Origin: an uncultured Cytophagales bacterium
GTDB lineage: Bacteria; Bacteroidota; Bacteroidia; Cytophagales; Thermonemataceae
Assembly (NCBI GenBank): GCA_937911505.1
Contig: CALEMF010000016.1
Coordinates: 107,841-171,840, forward strand
DNA length: 64,000 nt
Reading direction: 5' to 3'
Part shown: in pieces, positions 44,615 to 53,200 of the stretch
Numbering within the stretch: position 1 is the first letter of the stretch
Layout of the letters: each line of letters begins with the position of its first letter
Translations under genes and position numbers: made by a program
The notes under the pieces: model-generated
The model's input: the letters and a program-made list of their open reading frames with translations, nothing else
Database searches by the model: none
What the model was told of the DNA's origin: nothing

Positions 44615-45606
44615 GAGAAAAAGGAGCGAACAGTAATTATTGGGGAAGCCTCTTAGAAGGGATCCAAACAACTATAGGAGGGCTAAAATTGACGCTAAAA
44701 CATCTGTGGGAAGCTAGAAAACAAAAGCCAGCCCATTATGTCAATCAAGAGGACTACTTTGATTTCAATAAAGGGATTGTTACGCTTCAATACCCTTTTG
44801 AAACACTCCCTATTCCTGACAATGGTCGCTACCGCCTTTACAATGAAATAGACGATTGTATCGTTTGTGACAAATGTGCTAAGATATGTCCTGTTAATTG
44901 CATAGACATTGAGGCGATTAAGGCTACAGAGGAGATTGGTAAAACCTCTGACGGTACACCCAAGCGGCTCTATGCAGCGAAGTTTGACATAGATATGGCC
45001 AAATGCTGCTACTGTGGTTTATGTACCACCGTTTGCCCTACGGAGTGTCTTACTATGACAAAGGTATACGATTACAGCGAAGAGCAAGTAGAAGACATGA
45101 ACTACCATTTCTCTGATCTCTCCCCTGAGGAAGCCTTAGAAAAAATGAACCTTCTGGAGCTCTTTCTGAAAGAAAAAGAAGAGGCGAAAAAAAAAGCTGC
45201 TACAGAAAAGAAAGCAGCTACAACCTCTCCTACTACCAAGAAAAAACTCGTTTTTAAACCCAAGGTAAAGAAAAGCGAAGAGCAAGTAGAAAACAAGGAG
45301 CAGCAAACAACAGAAGAAACAGCAAACAAGGTAGCGAAAGCTAAGCCGAAGTTTAGGCCTAAAGTAAAAACGAAGAGTACTGAGGAAGAAAAAAAAGCTA
45401 CTGATGTTTCCTCTGAAGAGCCATCATCGAAAGCCAAGCCGAAGTTTAGACCTAAGATAAAGACGAAGCAGCCGAAAGAAATTGAAGCTCAAAAAGAGGA
45501 AGAAAAAGAGCAGCCAGAGAAAGCCACTAAACCAAAATTTAGACCCAAAATAAAAACGAAAACCCCAAAGAAAGACGACGATAAGCAACCTCCTGAAAAC
45601 CTCTAA
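44611..45606 (+). CDS. nuoI: NADH-quinone oxidoreductase subunit I with a long repetitive tail
   Basis: 331-aa protein. Residues 1-165 are NuoI, the two-cluster ferredoxin subunit of complex I that passes electrons to the quinone. Cluster 1 is bound by Cys83, 86, 89 and 93 (CIVCDKCAKICP), cluster 2 by Cys132, 135, 138 and 142 (CYCGLCTTVCP). Residues from about 185 to 331 form a Lys/Glu/Thr-rich extension absent from ordinary NuoI. It contains three near-identical units PKFRPK(V/I)KTK at residues 246, 277 and 308, exactly 31 residues apart, plus a weaker one near 213. nuoJ follows after 12 bases; nuoK and the other subunits are not present here. Confidence 0.92.
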   Translation: MREKGANSNYWGSLLEGIQTTIGGLKLTLKHLWEARKQKPAHYVNQEDYFDFNKGIVTLQYPFETLPIPDNGRYRLYNEIDDCIVCDKCAKICPVNCIDIEAIKATEEIGKTSDGTPKRLYAAKFDIDMAKCCYCGLCTTVCPTECLTMTKVYDYSEEQVEDMNYHFSDLSPEEALEKMNLLELFLKEKEEAKKKAATEKKAATTSPTTKKKLVFKPKVKKSEEQVENKEQQTTEETANKVAKAKPKFRPKVKTKSTEEEKKATDVSSEEPSSKAKPKFRPKIKTKQPKEIEAQKEEEKEQPEKATKPKFRPKIKTKTPKKDDDKQPPENL

Positions 45607-45618
45607 TACATCTATACA

Positions 45619-46125
45619 ATGGCTATTTGGATTTTCTATGTGTTTGTTTTCATCATCATCGCTGCTTCATTGCTAATCATTTTTACACGTAATGTGATGC
45701 ACGCAGTGTTTAGTACAATGCTTGTGTTCTTAGGGATAGCAGGCTTGTACGTACTTATGCAAGCAGAATTTATTGCAGCTACACAGATTATGGTATATGT
45801 AGGGGGCGTATTGGTATTACTTATTTTTGGAGTAATGCTTACTACACGGACAGGGGTAGAACGTTCTATTTCGGTGAGCTTGAGAAGTGCAGGGTTAGGA
45901 GGTTTATTGGTTACGGTACTTTTGGGCTTTTTTTGCTGGGCTATTCTACAAACTGATTTTTCTTCTTTACCCCATCTGGCAGCATCAACCCCCTCCACTG
46001 CTACTACTACCCAAGTACTAGGCATTCGCCTAATGACAGATTATTTGCTTCCTTTAGAGATAACCGCTATTTTACTGCTCATAGCGCTGATTGGTGCAGC
46101 CGTAATTGCTACCCATAAAAAATAA
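45619..46125 (+). CDS. nuoJ: NADH-quinone oxidoreductase subunit J
   Basis: 168-aa membrane subunit of complex I with five hydrophobic helices. The conserved opening VFVFIIIAASLLIIFTRN and the motif FIAATQIMVYVGGVLVLLIFGVM are typical of NuoJ, whose third helix carries a pi-bulge important for coupling. It follows nuoI by 12 bases. Normally nuoK comes next; here a DinB-family gene follows, so the complex I operon is broken up in this genome or the other genes are elsewhere. Confidence 0.93.
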   Translation: MAIWIFYVFVFIIIAASLLIIFTRNVMHAVFSTMLVFLGIAGLYVLMQAEFIAATQIMVYVGGVLVLLIFGVMLTTRTGVERSISVSLRSAGLGGLLVTVLLGFFCWAILQTDFSSLPHLAASTPSTATTTQVLGIRLMTDYLLPLEITAILLLIALIGAAVIATHKK

Positions 46126-46137
46126 AACCTTCTTGCT

Positions 46138-46584
46138 ATGAAAGCTACCTTACTGCAACTACTTACCTACGACCATTGGGCCTCTGAGCGCCTCATAAGC
46201 ACTATGGCAGCAAATCCACCTGTTGGCACTACGCAGAAGCTTATGAGCCACATCATTGCGGCACAGTACGTTTGGTACGCACGTATTCAACAACAACCTT
46301 CTTCTTATGCCGCTTGGCATTTATTTACCCAAGAGGAACTCTCTCAACGCGCTAAAGACGCGTATACCTTATGGGCAGATATGATTGATACTCTTGAAGA
46401 GATTGCCCTCCAAGAAATCTTCTCTTACACGAATACTAAGGGACAAAGATTCAGAAATACTATAGAGGATACAGCATTGCATTTATGTCATCATGCGGCT
46501 TATCACCGTGGACAAATAGCCGCTCAGTTAAGTGCAAAGAGCATTGTACCACCCGTTACAGATTACATCGCTTTTGTACGTTAG
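46138..46584 (+). CDS. DinB-family protein
   Basis: 148-aa four-helix-bundle protein of the DinB/YfiT family. The metal-binding pattern is seen in YDHWAS near residue 12, HIIAAQYVWYARI near 37, and the end motif HHAAYHRGQ, whose His residues usually bind nickel or zinc. Members are often damage-induced or act as thiol-dependent transferases; the role of this one is unknown. It starts 12 bases after nuoJ and may be read with it. Its stop overlaps that of the convergent SRPBCC gene by four bases. Confidence 0.88.
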   Translation: MKATLLQLLTYDHWASERLISTMAANPPVGTTQKLMSHIIAAQYVWYARIQQQPSSYAAWHLFTQEELSQRAKDAYTLWADMIDTLEEIALQEIFSYTNTKGQRFRNTIEDTALHLCHHAAYHRGQIAAQLSAKSIVPPVTDYIAFVR

Positions 46585-47015
46585 CGAAATTTTTTCTTGT
46601 AAATAGGCTTTCGATAAAGAAACTGTCCGTACATTAAAGGGTACATTAGCCAATCTAGTAGCGCGAAGGGTGTTTTGTAGGTAATTTCATCAATGATAAA
46701 GCTCTGATGATCTGCTGCTACCACACGATGCCGATGTCGCCAATATTTCAGAAAGAAAGGGAGTTGTCTTCCTTCATCTATAAAGTAAATCTCGCCCGTT
46801 TGCTCCTCAGCTTCTACAATTTCGCTTTCCCACACCTGTTTGAAAAACAAAAAGTTGAGCTGTATAATGACCCAATCGCCTACTTTCGAGCCATCATACT
46901 TTAATAGCTTTACGCGAGGAAAAGGAGGTGCGAGTGCTTTGAAAAGCGCCTGATCAAACTGCGCAAACACCTGTTGATATGGTTGATTGACTTTTGTTTT
47001 TATGTTTATTTTCAT
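46581..47015 (-). CDS. SRPBCC-family ligand-binding protein
   Basis: 144-aa protein with the START/Bet v1-like (SRPBCC) pattern: INIKTKVNQPYQQVFAQFD at the start, a beta-rich centre (VGDWVIIQLNF, WRHRHRVVAAD) and a final helix (LLDWLMYPLMYGQFLYRK). Such proteins form a hydrophobic cavity for lipids or pigments. There is no signal peptide. It is convergent with the DinB gene and diverges from the alpha/beta hydrolase. In related bacteria SRPBCC genes occur with the TIGR03643/DUF2256 pair found 1 kb away, so a link is possible but unproven. Confidence 0.8.
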   Translation of the reverse strand: MKINIKTKVNQPYQQVFAQFDQALFKALAPPFPRVKLLKYDGSKVGDWVIIQLNFLFFKQVWESEIVEAEEQTGEIYFIDEGRQLPFFLKYWRHRHRVVAADHQSFIIDEITYKTPFALLDWLMYPLMYGQFLYRKPIYKKKFR

Positions 47016-47067
47016 TTAGATTAATTCTGGTATAGCTGACATCTTTAATAATAAGAAAGATAAGAAA

Positions 47068-47904
47068 ATGTTTTACGAAGAATTTACCTTACACAACGCT
47101 GATGGCCGTCCCTTTTCTTGCGATATTCGTTATCCACAAGGGAACGAGATACTCCCTGTTATTATTTTTGTACACGGCTTTAAAGGGTTTAAAGATTGGG
47201 GGCACTTCAATCTCCTAGCCAATACCTTTGCCAAATCAGATTTATGTTTTGTAAAGATCAATCTTTCTATGAATGGCACTACACCAACGCATCCTACTGA
47301 TTTTGTAGATTTAGAAGCTTTTGGAAGGCAGACTTACGCCCAAGATTTAGCTGATATTGGCACCTTGATCGACCACCTTCATCAGGAAGACACACCATAT
47401 CGTGCACAGCTAAACCTTGATAAGCTTTACCTTTTAGGACATAGCCGAGGAGGTTGCGTGTGTTTACTTAAGGCAGTAGCTGAGCCACGTGTAAAAGCAG
47501 TGGCTACCTGGGCGAGTGTCAGCACTGCTGACTTTGCTTGGAACGAAGCACGTATCAAAGAAGTAGAAGAGAAGGGCGTCACTTATATAGCTAACGCACG
47601 TACACAGCAGCAAATGCCACTATATGCCTCTGTACACGAGGAAGGGGAAACTATCGACCTGGCAGCGCAAGTAGCAAAGCTCGATGTCCCAGCACTCTTT
47701 ATTCATGGTATGCAAGATACTTCTCAACCCTACAACAATGCAGAGCAGCTCTTTGGATGGGGAAAAGACACCAATCTCTTCTTAATTCCAGATACTGGAC
47801 ACACTTTTGACGGCAAGCATCCCTACGAAGCAAGTTATTTACCTGAAGCTACTTTACAAGCGATTCGTCAGAGTGTTTACTTTTTTAAAGGTACTGTAGT
47901 TTAA
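47068..47904 (+). CDS. Alpha/beta hydrolase (dienelactone hydrolase/peptidase-like)
   Basis: 278-aa alpha/beta hydrolase. The oxyanion region is VHGFKGFKDWGHFN, the nucleophile elbow is LGHSRGG with Ser126, an acid residue is likely in FIHGMQDTSQPYNN, and the catalytic His is in PDTGHTFDGKHP. It has no signal peptide and is probably cytoplasmic. It is closest to the S9/dienelactone hydrolase group; the natural substrate cannot be predicted. It is convergent with the TIGR03643 gene, with three bases between the stops. Confidence 0.88.
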   Translation: MFYEEFTLHNADGRPFSCDIRYPQGNEILPVIIFVHGFKGFKDWGHFNLLANTFAKSDLCFVKINLSMNGTTPTHPTDFVDLEAFGRQTYAQDLADIGTLIDHLHQEDTPYRAQLNLDKLYLLGHSRGGCVCLLKAVAEPRVKAVATWASVSTADFAWNEARIKEVEEKGVTYIANARTQQQMPLYASVHEEGETIDLAAQVAKLDVPALFIHGMQDTSQPYNNAEQLFGWGKDTNLFLIPDTGHTFDGKHPYEASYLPEATLQAIRQSVYFFKGTVV

Positions 47905-47907
47905 ACG

Positions 47908-48201
47908 TCATCGCTTACTTACTTTATTATGAGAGATGCTTCTCTGACGCGTACATTTAAAACGTTCTACCGCTTCACTTCTTTTCTTTAGATGTTTCAT
48001 AGATTTTTGATGTACTCTTTTCCGCCACATTTTCCAAGAGTTTAGTTTCATTTCTTGTTTCATAATCTTGATGACATCCTTTTCTGGCACACCAAACTGT
48101 GCTTCAATAGCTTCAAATGGCGTACGATCTTCCCAAGCCATTTCTACGATACGATCGAGGTCGCTGGGCGATAGTTGGTAATAGTTAGATAGTCTACTCA
48201 T
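47908..48201 (-). CDS. TIGR03643 family small protein
   Basis: 97-aa protein of the TIGR03643 family. The core LDRIVEMAWEDRTPFEAIEAQFGVPEKDVIKIMK is the family signature and looks like a helix-turn-helix. It is followed by SWKMWRKRV and a basic tail. The family often sits next to DUF2256 and cryptochrome/photolyase genes; here a DUF2256 gene starts 80 bases away on the opposite strand, but no photolyase is in the window. It is likely a small DNA- or RNA-binding factor; its task is unknown. Confidence 0.88.
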   Translation of the reverse strand: MSRLSNYYQLSPSDLDRIVEMAWEDRTPFEAIEAQFGVPEKDVIKIMKQEMKLNSWKMWRKRVHQKSMKHLKKRSEAVERFKCTRQRSISHNKVSKR

Positions 48202-48281
48202 GGGTAAAGGGTTGTTTATGAATGGTTTAAAATGCAGTGGTGTTTATATAACATTTTGTACAACGTCTTGTTTAACAATCC

Positions 48282-48431
48282 ATGAAGCGATACAAAAAAG
48301 CGCACTTACCCACCAAAACCTGTCCCGTCTGTGAACGCCCTTTCCAATGGAGAAAAAAATGGAAAAACTGCTGGGAAGAGGTAAAGTATTGTAGCGAGCG
48401 ATGTAGGAGAAACCGCAATAATTTACAGTAG
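48282..48431 (+). CDS. DUF2256 small zinc-ribbon-like protein
   Basis: 49-aa protein: MKRYKKAHLPTKTCPVCERP, then FQWRKKWKNCWEEVKYCSER and CRRNR. The CPVC and YCSERC pairs and the WRKKW segment match the DUF2256 family and should hold one zinc ion. It is too short for usual length cut-offs but is a clear family member. It is read divergently from the TIGR03643 gene, with which it commonly pairs in photolyase/cryptochrome neighbourhoods. It probably functions in the cytoplasm; the role is unknown. Confidence 0.85.
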   Translation: MKRYKKAHLPTKTCPVCERPFQWRKKWKNCWEEVKYCSERCRRNRNNLQ

Positions 48432-48512
48432 TCATTCAGAAATTAATGCCAAATAGCTATATTAAGCCTGAGAAGTATTTTACTTGCTCATTACCATTAT
48501 ACCTAAAGCGCT

Positions 48513-50204
48513 ATGAAGTATACCTTGTTATGTAGCTACCTTATCGTTTTTCTCTTCGCTACTTGTACTACTCCTTCAGAAGAAACTACTCATGAAGTAA
48601 CGGTTAGAATGACCGCTGACCCTGAATCATTGCACCCTTTTGAGATTGCTAGTGCTCAGTCTATCAGTATTATTAATCTCCTCTATCAGGGGCTATTAAA
48701 AATAGACATTAGCGACGGAAAAATTAAACCTTGCCTTGCCAAAGCAATGCCTACCGTGGAACGGAAAGATTCGGTTACATTCCTCCATTATGAAATCCAC
48801 CCTGCCGCTACTTGGGATAATGGCCAGCCTATCACAGCGGCTGATGTAGCTTTTACCTTGAAGGTTTTCTTCGCGCCCCTCGTAGAGAATAGTAAAGCCA
48901 GTGCCGCCTTGAATATAATACGTGATATTGTGCTAGCTACTGAAAATGAGAAGAAGTTTACCCTTGTTTGTGAGGGTTACTCTGCAGACCTCGTTTTGCT
49001 ATCGGGTGACTTTGCCGTTTTACCTACTTACTTGCTTGACCCTAAAGGAAAACTAGCAAAATATTCCTTTAAGCAGGTAAAAGCAAAAGAGAACTTAAAC
49101 GAAAAAGACTTTGAAGCATTGGCTGCCATTACCAATACCGAAAAGTTTACCAGCGATACTACCTATCTGAAAGGAAGTGCTGGCTATGTACTTGAAGAAT
49201 GGCAAAACAACCAAGTAGTACGGTTGCGTAAAAAACCCAACTGGTGGGCAGCTACGCTCAACATCCCTCATCTTCATAACTACCCCGATCGTATTACTTA
49301 TCAAATTATTCCTGACGATAAAAACGCATTACTTGCACTCAAGAATGACAAAATAGATGTACTCAGTGATATTGCTACCGAGGATTTTGAGCAACTAAAA
49401 GCCCAAGCAGCAGAAAACTTCTATCTAGAAAGTCCTATTTCTTATCGCTTTTTATACTTAGGAATGAATGCTCGCTCGCCTAAACTCAACACGATAGCTA
49501 CACGCCAAGCCTTGGCGCATCTACTTGATTACGACAACCTGATTAAGGTATCAGAAAAAGGCTACGCTGAACGCGGTGTGAGCCTGATTCGTCCTACTGA
49601 TGCCTTTTACCACGAAGATTTACCCCTCTACCCTTTTGATCCTGCCAAGGCCAAAAGCTTACTGGAAGAAGCCGGCTGGCAGTATCAAGACGGTCGCTGG
49701 CAGAAAGGCCCTGAGCAAGCTTTGTCGTTAGAACTACGCTATACGGCTGGCCAAGCAGCACAAGAAGCCATTGCCTTGGCACTACAACAAGAAGCTAAGA
49801 AGATAGGTATAGCCCTGACCTTACTCCCTATGGAGCGTTCTTCTATGATGCAAGAAGTAAGCGAATATGAGTACGAACTATTCATTGGAACGCTTTCAGG
49901 CAGCGCTTATTCTTTTAACTTTAAGCCTATTCTTCACCGTTCAGCAGGGCGCAACGTGACGTCCTTTGGCACAGAAGAGAGTGATGCCATCGTTGACCAG
50001 CTTTACGTGGAAGCCGATGAGCAGCAGCGAAAAAAACTAGTAAAGCGCTTTCAAGAAATTATGAAAGAACAGGCCAATATCGTTTGTATTTACTTTAAAC
50101 GACATAAGATTGCCGTGAACAAACGTTTTGCTAATGTAGCCATTGCAGGGCATAAACAAGGCTATGAAGTAAGTAGCTTTCAGTTGAAGGAAGCCGTGCA
50201 GTAA
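48513..50204 (+). CDS. ABC transporter substrate-binding lipoprotein (peptide type)
   Basis: 563-aa lipoprotein, lipobox FATC (Cys18), of the SBP_bac_5 (DppA/OppA) family that delivers peptides or nickel complexes to an ABC importer. Family marks: VRMTADPESLHPFE at the start, LLYQGLLKID, YEIHPAATWDNGQPITAADVAFTLK, and ALAHLLDYDNLI in the second half. No permease or ATPase gene is next to it, so the rest of the importer is elsewhere. It ends directly next to the stop of the giant gene on the other strand. Confidence 0.9.
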   Translation: MKYTLLCSYLIVFLFATCTTPSEETTHEVTVRMTADPESLHPFEIASAQSISIINLLYQGLLKIDISDGKIKPCLAKAMPTVERKDSVTFLHYEIHPAATWDNGQPITAADVAFTLKVFFAPLVENSKASAALNIIRDIVLATENEKKFTLVCEGYSADLVLLSGDFAVLPTYLLDPKGKLAKYSFKQVKAKENLNEKDFEALAAITNTEKFTSDTTYLKGSAGYVLEEWQNNQVVRLRKKPNWWAATLNIPHLHNYPDRITYQIIPDDKNALLALKNDKIDVLSDIATEDFEQLKAQAAENFYLESPISYRFLYLGMNARSPKLNTIATRQALAHLLDYDNLIKVSEKGYAERGVSLIRPTDAFYHEDLPLYPFDPAKAKSLLEEAGWQYQDGRWQKGPEQALSLELRYTAGQAAQEAIALALQQEAKKIGIALTLLPMERSSMMQEVSEYEYELFIGTLSGSAYSFNFKPILHRSAGRNVTSFGTEESDAIVDQLYVEADEQQRKKLVKRFQEIMKEQANIVCIYFKRHKIAVNKRFANVAIAGHKQGYEVSSFQLKEAVQ

Positions 50205-53200
50205 TTAGCCACTTTTAAGCTCCTTCTTTGTTTCTTCTTTCTTATTTTTATCAAGTTCTAGTAAAAAGCCCTTCACATAAATATCTGTGGCCTCTGCATG
50301 AACCTTACCTGTGCCCGAAAGACCTTGTTTGGCAATTAAGAGTTTTGTAATGCCTAGTTCTTTTGTGGAGAGCTTCCCTTTCCCTACGCTCGTTTCAATA
50401 TCATAGCTGAAACCTTCAAACTTGGTATTCGTCAGGGTAAGTGTAGGCGCGAGCCCGGCAAACTTTCCGTCCTCTTTTATTTCATCGAAAGTGATTAACG
50501 CTTTGGATTGTAGCGAGAAGGCGCTTCTTGTTAAATCACTTCTGGTGTTTTCTTCTAGTATGCCGCGGCTGGTAGGATCATCTAACTTAGAAGCCGCTTT
50601 AGTATCGAGGGTTATCTTTAGTTTTAAATCCTTGATGGTTTCGTCTACAAAAGAAGGCCCTTCACTCTCTTCACTTTCTCCATTTAAGAGGCCATCTATG
50701 TATTCTTTTACGAATCCTTCTGCATAACGTGATAGTTGTTCCTTGCTATACTCTTTTAATGGTTTTTCTAGTTTTTCTTCTAGCTTCTCTTCTAGCCATA
50801 TTTGCCAAGGCATTTTGGGAAGGAAATCACCTACAGTTTCATCTGGCTCGAGCATTTCACCTAAGGCTTCAATACCATCTATCCCATAGCGTACAACGGC
50901 TTTTATCATACTATGAATAAAGGTTTCCAATACATTACCATTGGTAGCAAGCTCTTGGATTAAGAAAGCAAAGGTAGGGAAATCTACTTGGTTGCGATTC
51001 AGGAGTTTTTGACCATAAATTCCTTCAAAGGAATCAAGAACTTTTGTGCCTATTACAGGCAGTAGATTATCTTTCTGCGTAGTCAGCGTGTGGCGCAGTG
51101 CACGTTTTACATGCTTGTTATTGATAATGTCCCATCGTCCTTCTAAGAGATTTTCTATGAGATAATCGACAGCGATGGTTGATAGGCCTTTGATAAAGTG
51201 CCCCATATTCATACTAGTGCGTTTTGACCCATCGCTTTCTTCTTTGGTAGCTATGCTCAGTACAATAGATTTTCCAAAGGCATCTACGGTGAGGGTGCTA
51301 CCACCAAATACATTCAGAAACTGGTAGCGCGCTAAGCCATCTTTAATTCGTTGGTTAGGGTGTGGCTGCGGTGTACTTGCCGCGGCCTCTTTTTCGCCAG
51401 TTGGTAAGGCGTCTAAGTCAACCATCAGTTTTGCTCTTTCTATACGAAGCAATTTACCTTCGTTACTTTCGGGATCGGGATCACTTTTGTATTGAGGCTT
51501 CATAAGTAGCTTCTGGCCATCATCTTCAATCAATAGATTTCCGTCTATCCCGCCAGAGAGGATGAGTTCTTCAAGGCGCAGTACTTTTTGTTCAATGTCA
51601 CCAATACTCCCCAGTACCTTAATGTCATTGAGTACAGGATTGCTAATGATAACGGTGCTTTTACCATCTTTTTGATGGATGGTAATTTCTCCAGATTGGA
51701 AGAGAGAAGCCTTTTCTCCCTCCTCTGCCGAGCCTAAGAAAGCACTTCCCTTGTCGCCTATTTTTTTATACAGACGGTTGGATCTCCTTTCTGTAATTAA
51801 TGCTAGTTCTACCCCTTTCAAGCTGACATTGGTTTCACCATCCAGCTTTTTCTGCAAGCTTATCCCACCACTAATCGACAGGTGAGGATGTAGTAGTAAC
51901 ATTTGGAAAAGATGTAACCCTACTTCTTCAATATCTAGTTTTCCTGTCTCTAGGCTAAACTCAGATTCTCCAGTAGCGGTCATAAAAGTACCATTCATCT
52001 TCACGTGTTCCACGTACGCTTCCTTATCAGGCGGAATGTACATGTGGAAGTCGCCCATTTTTACCTCTAAGTTACTCCCTGCGATTTTGTCAATCTCGAA
52101 GTTGACGAGCTTATAGCCAACGAGTGTTTTCACTTCTTCTCCCTCTACTTTTTTGGTTTGATAGAGGAGTTGTACCCTTGCCCGAGGATTGATAATTTTG
52201 AAGGGTTTACGAGCCTCTTTCCCTATATCGCTTCTCTTAATGAAGTGATCTTTATCTTTGTAGTAGAAGATTTGATCTAAGCTTAATACGGCTTCGCTGG
52301 CATTTTCTCCAAGGTTGAAGTCAAGGATACCACGGGTTTTGTTATAGGTTAGGCTCACCTTTTTAGTACTTATACCACCACCACTTTCTTGTTGCCCTTT
52401 GGCATTATTGAGCTCAAATCTTAGTTTACTTCTAGAGAGGTCCGCTTTGATGATCTCTTCTTTTCTTACAATTTCCTCCCCAAACTCGTCTTTTACTACG
52501 TTCCCGAATTCGTCCTTCATTACTTCTGTCTCTTCGTAGTAAGCGCCACTCATATAGGTTTTTCCACCTAGTTTTACCATCCCTTCGCCAAACTTCTGGC
52601 TAATTTGTGCGTCTAGCCCAGCCCCAAAATTAATTCTTCTACGGGTTACATTTCCTCTTTTCTCATTGGTGCGTTCTATGTACAAAGAGGTAGCGTTAAA
52701 CTTGTCTAAGTTGAAGAGGCTTTTCATTACAAGGTTATGTACATTGAAACGTTTGGCCTCAATTTTCCCTTGTTTAAACTGATCGAAGAGCCCTTCTACC
52801 CCTTCTGAGAAGTCGAGCTTCAAATCGGTGGCTTCTAATTCTTCAATATGTGTATTTTTCAGTGGAATACGCGTACCCCCTACCACAATACGACCTGATC
52901 CGGCACCGATGGCCATTTTCTGGATTTTAAATTTCTTAAGTTCATCTAGGCGGAAGATACCTTCCTTGGGATTGACGTGTAACTTAAGGCCACGTAGCGC
53001 AATTTGATCTACTGAAAACTGATGATCACAACTGATTTCAAAGCCTTCTCCTGCTACTTGTAAGGCATCTAGCGTAATTTTCTCTATATCGAGGCTTCTT
53101 AGACCTATCTCAAGGTCGTCACCTTTCATAGATACATCGAGCCCTTGTATGCCTTCTGCTCCCATCTCTAAGGCTCCAGCAATATGTTGCCCTTCCCCTT

